Below, one piece after another: positions 58,301-64,000 of a stretch of 64,000 nt of DNA. The notes beneath the pieces are model-generated. The model was not told the origin of the DNA and ran no database searches. It worked only from the letters and a program-made list of their open reading frames with translations. Position 1 is the first letter of the stretch; every line of letters starts with the position of its first letter. A program made the translations under genes and the position numbers. The stretch spans positions 18,567,001-18,631,000 of the forward strand of contig NC_058498.1 in the NCBI RefSeq assembly GCF_020382885.2, read 5' to 3'. The DNA is from Scatophagus argus. Taxonomy: Eukaryota > Chordata > Actinopteri > Scatophagidae.

Positions 58301-60101
58301 ATGTTGTCTATTGTCAGCCTTTCATATATTCTGTATGGTAATCTATATATTTAATTATAATATTCATTAGTGCATTGATGAAAACTCCTCCCCCAGTAAT
58401 GTATTTTGATTCATTTTTTTCTGATTTTTGATTTTAGTCTGTAAGTGAAATAGCACAAGCATTGTTTTGAACTGAAAATGTCAATTTAAACACAATTCTC
58501 TCTGATATACACTAATTTCATCTTGAAACAAAAACACTATTTGCCAGGAGTTACAGAAGGCACACAAATCTATTTCTTTGCTGCAAGAAGGGCTCATCAT
58601 CAAGTCCAGCACGTTTGGCAAGACTGTTGATTCGTAGTGTCTGCGCTCAGAGACTCAAAGCTTGTGATGTCTCAAGGTTTGCATTTGCTCTTGAACAGTA
58701 TAGATAATGTTGCATGTACTTCACTTGGTGTTATGTTTGTGGAGGCTGCAGTGATATTATGTGAATTGTTGCATCAATGACTTGGTAGATGATACTCCGA
58801 TCTCTAACTGACAGGTTTGGCTCTGGATGAAAATGGCTTTTGCTCTAAGTGGGCGGAAGGAATATTAGGTGAAAATAACCCTGCATGAGCTACAGTCTTT
58901 CTTCCACCAGGTGACTTGGCCATCTTGGCACTACAGGCTAGCTTCCAAATAGAGGTGTGCCTGTTCATTCACATTACATCTTAGAGAAAAGGCTCCTGTG
59001 TACATTTTGAAGGATTTATGTGCGTCACAGAGCTGGTTTAGTCAAAGAAGGATCTTTATAGATTGGAAAGACAAACAAGCTTTACAAATAGCCTAAACTA
59101 ATGTGGATTATTCAAATATGAGGCATTTACTTCTACTAGATGAACTCAAATGTTTTATCAAATTGAGAATATCGGGCTTCAAGAAGAAACAGGATGAACT
59201 GGTGTCATACTTCCAGGAACTCCTGCACCTGTGGCGGTGCGTTTTATTATGATAGCACTTTAACAAGAATAAATAGTAAGCCAGTAACTGAGTTATCTTG
59301 GAACACGAGTATGACATTAGTTTGTAGCACTTTGCTGTTCCATTGCTTGAACAGAGCTTTTTTTAATCCAAGCTTATATAATAAAGCTTATATAACATAA
59401 ATTGCTGTGTTTATATAACAAAGACAGTAAATTAAATCATATGAAAGCACTTGTTTGAATAAACATAACGTATAATACTTTCTTTCAATATCTGTGAATG
59501 TTGATGTTTGAGCATTTATATTTAAAATTAATTTACAATTTCCTGCCCGTTCACAACATATCTGGATCCACTGGATTTTCACATACCCTTATCTCGAAAT
59601 GAGTTTGTTGATTACAAATGAAAATTACAATCATATGTAACTAACAAACATTATTATTATTATTATTGTTGTTATCATTTTTTGATAAGAATGATTGATT
59701 AATCTCTTAGTTGTTTTGTTTTCATAATCTTTAGAAGCCAAACGTTTTGAAATTCACTTAAATCGCTCAGCCCGACTGCCCAGAAACTGTTTTCAGTAAA
59801 CAGAATGCGAAAGTGACCAGATGTCAAAAAAATGTGAACCAAATGTGCAAGAACGACTGGGTACCCCTGAGTTGTACTACAAAGCAAGTTTGACATAGCT
59901 GGATTTCTGTGCGCGAGCTGGCAGAGCATAAAACTCACTGGTGTGTCATTTGACGCTTCTTCCACACAAAATGGTCCGATTGCATGTTGCTTACTTCAGT
60001 CGAGAGGAGCAGGTTGTTATAATATAGAACTATGAAGAATATATATTAAAAAAAACACAGGAAAAAGAAACAATGTTGCTGCAAGAGAATTTACAATTTA
60101 T

Positions 60102-60138
60102 GAATTTACAAAAAGAAAAATTTTCTTTTTGTAAATTC
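60102..60138. repeat. 18-bp perfect palindrome with 1-base centre
   Basis: GAATTTACAAAAAGAAAA at 60102-60119 is exactly reverse-complemented at 60121-60138. Continuing outward, the next seven bases pair with one mismatch, giving arms of about 25 bases. A loop this short suggests a fold-back duplication or transposon ends joined by deletion. Confidence 0.75.
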
Positions 60139-60929
60139 GTAAATTAATACATTTATTTTAAGACTCTCTTTCAGTGCTTCCTGTTTCTTAACTGCACATT
60201 GTAGAGCTTGATTTGAGCTTTGATTTACTCATTGGTGTTTTATTAGCTGCAGAAGAAAAAGAAGCATAAACTCCTAACATAAGGTGGGTAAAGTGGCGGG
60301 TCCAGTTCCAAAAAGTGTTTGTGTATGTGAGAACTATTCACCAGTTCAGCCACTGTCTCCCGACTGCACTGTGGATGCTCCAGTGGAGAGGATTATGGAG
60401 GATCAGCAGGCTTTAGAGCAAACTGCTGCTCTGCGTTATTCCATGCTTCGATGTGGAGGAAAATTAGAACGCACTCGCAAATGTGCCCACACAAACACGT
60501 TCAGTCCTCTAATGCTGGGCGTTTACGCTCTGCCCTCCCCCTTTTCCTCCAAACGGTGACGATAGGTTCTTGTCTGCCTGTCAGATGTGTTGACCTACTT
60601 TTACTAGCGAGCCCTGGCACGTCTTACTGCCCCACAATCCACCTCTGCCCATGTGGATCCTGGGTTCTCTCTCAGGGGAGAAAGAGTCTCATCTTCCTCT
60701 CTGACTGTTTGCTTTTCTGTCAGCTACGTATGTAGAGGTAAGCAGAGTGTTCAAACTTCTCTGCCTGCTTGAAGAATTTATTCTCAGATGTTGCTCTTTG
60801 AAGAGACAGCTGGATTTATTTGGCCTTTTCTAGGGTTTGCGTGCGTGTGTGTTTGCTCTCTCCAAGCATGTGAATCAGATCACTTTATAAGGAAACTAAC
60901 TCACTACATCTTCACTCTGTTCTCCTGAA

Positions 60930-61000
60930 TGGAGCTGGGGAAAGGCCACCAGCCTGCAGCGCAGGGGACCTGGGTTCAAACCCCACTCAAGGCCACCAAT
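60930..61000 (+). repeat. tRNA-like SINE head
   Basis: The sequence resembles a tRNA: an anticodon-arm-like CAGCCTGCAGCGCAGGGG, then ACCTGGGTTCAAACCCCACT with a perfect B-box (GGTTCAAACC). It lacks a proper acceptor stem, so it is a SINE-type remnant and not a tRNA gene. Confidence 0.4.
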
Positions 61001-61014
61001 TCCACAACTCTTTG

Positions 61015-61517
61015 GGCAACAAAGATCTCTGCAGATCCCTCACAAACTGCTTAAACTCTTTTCCTCTGGCAGGCGATACAGGTCACTGTCTGCCAAAACC
61101 AGCCGGCACAAATACAGCTTCTTTCTCCAAGCAGTCACTCTTTTGAACACTCTGAAATAGCCCCCCATCCTTACACTGGACTGTGACAATCACAGATGTC
61201 GTGCTCATCTATCTCATTTATTTAACCATACGGTATCATTATTATCTGTCTATTACACAGCATTGCCTTGCACTGTTTTTTTTTTCTTTATTTTTAAAAG
61301 TCTTGGTCTACCTACACTGTCATTGCACTATTCCACAGATTCACTGTTATTGTATATAGTATTTTTTTCTTTTTTATCCTCATCTTTTTGTATATAGTAT
61401 GTTTTATGTTCTTACTGCTAGGTGTTTGTTTTGTACTTGAGAGCAAAGTCTAACTGGAGTCAAATTCCTTGTTTATATACACAAACTTGGCCAATAAAGC
61501 TGATTCTGATTCTGATT
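61015..61517 (+). mobile_element. 3' fragment of a CR1/L2-like LINE
   Basis: A frame reads SSGRRYRSLSAKTSRHKYSF then FLQAVTLLNTLK and a TAG near 61160. This matches the C-terminal end (SGKRYRNI...[10 protein letters not shown]) of the LINE at 10.2-12.4 kb. About 350 bp of 3' untranslated sequence follows, ending CCAATAAAGC and a TGATTC tandem (61500-61517). The 5' part is missing, and a frameshift occurs upstream near 61030-61050. The tail unit TGATTC differs from the TTGAATC of the other copy, so the two belong to related but different subfamilies. Confidence 0.75.
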
Positions 61518-63323
61518 AGCCTTTCATACATTATTCACCCATCTCCCAGCACCACACACCAGATACCAAAAACATCACAAGACTCTCCTTGGCTTTCAGG
61601 CAGACAGTCACTCTTTTCACATTCCGGTTAATTCATAATCAACAACATATATACACAGTCATGTCAGTAATTGCCAACCAGTTTGTCTGATTTACTGCAC
61701 TGATGTTTGTTACTGATGATGATGTCCCATCATTGTTTTGTCATTGACACAGTGACACACAAGAAATTTAAGACAATTTAAAGAGGGTAAAGACTTTGTG
61801 TATATCACATGCTGTCTCTTAGTTAAGCCTGTTAGTCTGTGTGTGTGTGTGTGTGTGTTTGTGTGCATGTAAGCAGCAACACGCTGTTGTGAGATTTAGG
61901 CCAGGACGGCAAAAGGCAGCAAATAATCTGCCCTGTCCCAGGTTAAATACTTTGTGTTGCGGTGTCATGGTCTGAGAAGGCTGAGTTTGTATGAAAGCGG
62001 AATAAGCAAGTGGAGACAAGTTCACACGTTGTCATGCTAGATGCCTCCAAAAATGTTTAGTCACTAGGCAAACTTCCTGCCTGAGAAGAGGTCTGAGCTC
62101 ACTTTGCATGCCAAGCAGCTGGGGATAGTATCTGACTCACTGCTGGCAGATGAATCTATCCTCATCCTGTTATCTCTGCAGTGTTGTCTGCTCTGTGTCA
62201 ACCCAGCCAGTTGGCACAGTGCAGTTGATTTTCACCATGTCTTATGGTTTTGAATGGTCCTAAAGCCAACAGGAAATATCAGAGGATTTGACTGGAAGCA
62301 GCAGTATCAGGACATGTAGCCGGTGTATCAGTGTGCCTGTGTGCAAAACTGTGTTGCTTTAAATTGTATTACTGTGCACTGAAAGGTGGTGTGATGTCAG
62401 AGAAAGTAGAAAGTTTTCAAAGGTTGTAGCTCAGATTATGATTGTGTCCTCCAGCAAGAGACAAAGGCTCCATCAAAGGTGAAGAAGAAATGTTTTGTTC
62501 ACTCTCATGTTTCTGCAATAAGATGATAATGTCCTCTTCAGTGCCTGTTGAATTTATACAAAGTGACAGACCTGTTAGAAAAGAGGTTGAAAGACAGGAA
62601 AATGTTCTTTAAAACCCCACAGGAAATGGTTATAGAAAGAGAATGAGGAAGAGTGTATTTGCAGGGTGCTGATTCACTATTCTTGCCTCGGGCTCATACT
62701 TCATTAGCTTGGCATTGACCCACTACTGATATCTAACATATATGGCTCATTTAAATGTTTAGTCTCCCACTGGTCTCTCTGTTTCTCTTCATTTGTGGGT
62801 CAGAAATCCCCCCTCCCACTGTTATGTAACTATTTGAGTTAAAAAGTAGGTTGCAGCACGCCACCAAAGCAGGTCCTCTCAGATCAGCCCCTTCTTCACC
62901 TTTATTTTCACACTTCTGCTTTCATTTTTCATTTTTAGAACGAATGTCAACTTTCAGGTTTTTTTTAATATTCATGGAGATGAATGTATGGGGTGGGAGG
63001 CCATCATTCCCGTTTGTTTTATAGTACAGGATATTTGTGTTCTTGGATTGCTCCACATATTTTAATCCCTGTTTTTCTATTTGAGTAGCACACAGCTACT
63101 TGGCAGGTTCTAGTTAAACATTGGTTCTGTGAGTCACATTGCGGAAGTCAGTCAGATTTGCATCCATCATCACGGACGTTTATACAGGATTATTTACTCT
63201 GTGATGTGTTCACTTAAACCTGCGCTGTGGTATGTGATGCTGTAGTCATCCATGTATCAATACAGAAGTATTCTGTTATCTGGGAAATTGAAAGTCTTTT
63301 AAAAATTTATAACAAGCAAAGTT

Positions 63324-63328
<5 letters not shown>

Positions 63329-63358
<30 letters not shown>
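63329..63358. repeat. (AT)n microsatellite
   Basis: Fifteen AT units. Confidence 0.95.
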
Positions 63359-63363
<5 letters not shown>

Positions 63364-64000
63364 GAGGTTCATTAATTGTCAATTTCATTGTTGGATATTA
63401 ATTACTGCAACAATTGTACATTTAAGATGAAATTGTACAACTTTTCAAACATGTAGTGAATTATATGCACTGTTAAGTGATTCAGTGTGAATCTTACAGG
63501 CCCTTCTTTGAAATTGAAACTAGACAGTGAAACATTCTGGGTTTGTTTTAGAGAACATGCGGGAACAAAGAGACCTTGGTATAAGCATTTTACCACTCAG
63601 TAAAATAGCCAGACAATACCAGACCACATGAGACTTTTGGAAAATGTAGGGTGAATTCCGGTATCCACACAATCCAGTGTTAATTGTAATCTACAGTATG
63701 AAAAATGATCTGCCAGTTATTGAGAGTTACAGTAATTATACACCCTGCTACTCAGCTTTTTTCAGCAGTGACTTTGTGTTTTCATGGGTTGCCTCTGTAC
63801 CACTGTGTTTAAGTTCAGACTCTTTCCCAACTTCTTTATCACCATACTGTCAGCTTGTCTCAGGACAGATACATGTGCAGACAAGTCAACTTATGAATCA
63901 ATTTTGAATAACAACTGAATAACTAACTTTTGAATAATAAGGTTTCACTGACTTCTTAGGATTTTAGACGCTGTGAGATACAGAATATATTGAGCAAGAG

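Larger units (their letters stand above)
50294..63999 (+). other. Probable first intron of the suco-like gene, no recognised exon
   Basis: It is AT-rich, with scattered short frames that carry no recognisable domain. It contains TA arrays (52273-52315, 63329-63358), a tRNA-like SINE head plus LINE 3' fragment (60930-61517) and a palindrome (60102-60138). If the gene call at 50241 is right, the intron is at least 13.7 kb. Confidence 0.4.

Noticed and set aside
60284-60735. Frames of 91 and 94 codons on the plus strand as possible suco exons
   Set aside because: No similarity to SUCO or any other family was recognised and no acceptor/donor pair fits.
60930-61000. Functional tRNA gene
   Set aside because: It has a B-box but lacks a complete A-box and pairing acceptor stem; it is better read as a SINE remnant.

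Overview
The window is vertebrate nuclear DNA, almost certainly from a teleost fish. The genes have many small exons with GT/AG introns, bases are AT-rich with long CA and TA microsatellites, and the dispersed repeats are of fish type (a tRNA-derived SINE, CR1/L2-like LINEs, a Tc1/mariner fossil, a solo LTR). No operons, CRISPR arrays or phage genes are present, and no rRNA or functional tRNA gene was seen. The species cannot be read from the sequence alone.

Layout. (1) 1-733, minus: N-terminal part of an intronless HIPK-like kinase running off the left edge. (2) 3.4-6.4 kb, plus: exon-like fragments of a fish-specific protein family, split by a solo LTR, then two exons of an unidentified single-pass membrane protein. 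(3) 10.2-12.4 kb: a 5'-truncated LINE on the minus strand with an open reverse transcriptase frame. (4) 13.9-19.4 kb: itpa (minus, 8 coding exons) and mettl13 (plus, 9 coding exons), head to head with 261 bp between start codons. (5) 20.4-38.3 kb, plus: a complete dynamin-3 gene of 20 coding exons (825 aa). The intron inside its PH domain carries, on the opposite strand, the hairpins of mir-214 and mir-199, the arrangement known for DNM3OS. (6) 40.2-41.2 kb, minus: pigc, with one intron inside the coding region. (7) 45.1-48.9 kb, minus: tmed5, with a decayed Tc1/mariner copy in its first intron. (8) 50.2 kb, plus: a signal-peptide exon, probably exon 1 of suco by synteny, followed by 13.7 kb in which no further exon was recognised.

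The order mettl13 - dnm3 (with antisense mir-199/mir-214) - pigc - suco matches human 1q24, so this is a conserved block. The itpa and tmed5 positions differ from human, where these genes lie elsewhere. The genes are mostly housekeeping: nucleotide-pool cleaning, eEF1A methylation, endocytic membrane fission, GPI-anchor synthesis and ER-Golgi cargo transport. The developmental microRNA cluster is the main regulatory unit.

Coding structures for itpa, mettl13, dnm3, pigc and tmed5 were assembled by hand from splice sites, and each closes in frame. Points worth a second look: the dynamin-3 copy has no room for the usual mutually exclusive alternative exon 10 and has a short proline-rich tail; the kinase lacks the usual HIPK activation-loop tyrosine; a seven-codon upstream ORF overlaps the suco-like start codon; and two long near-perfect palindromes are unexplained. 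No wholly new system was found.
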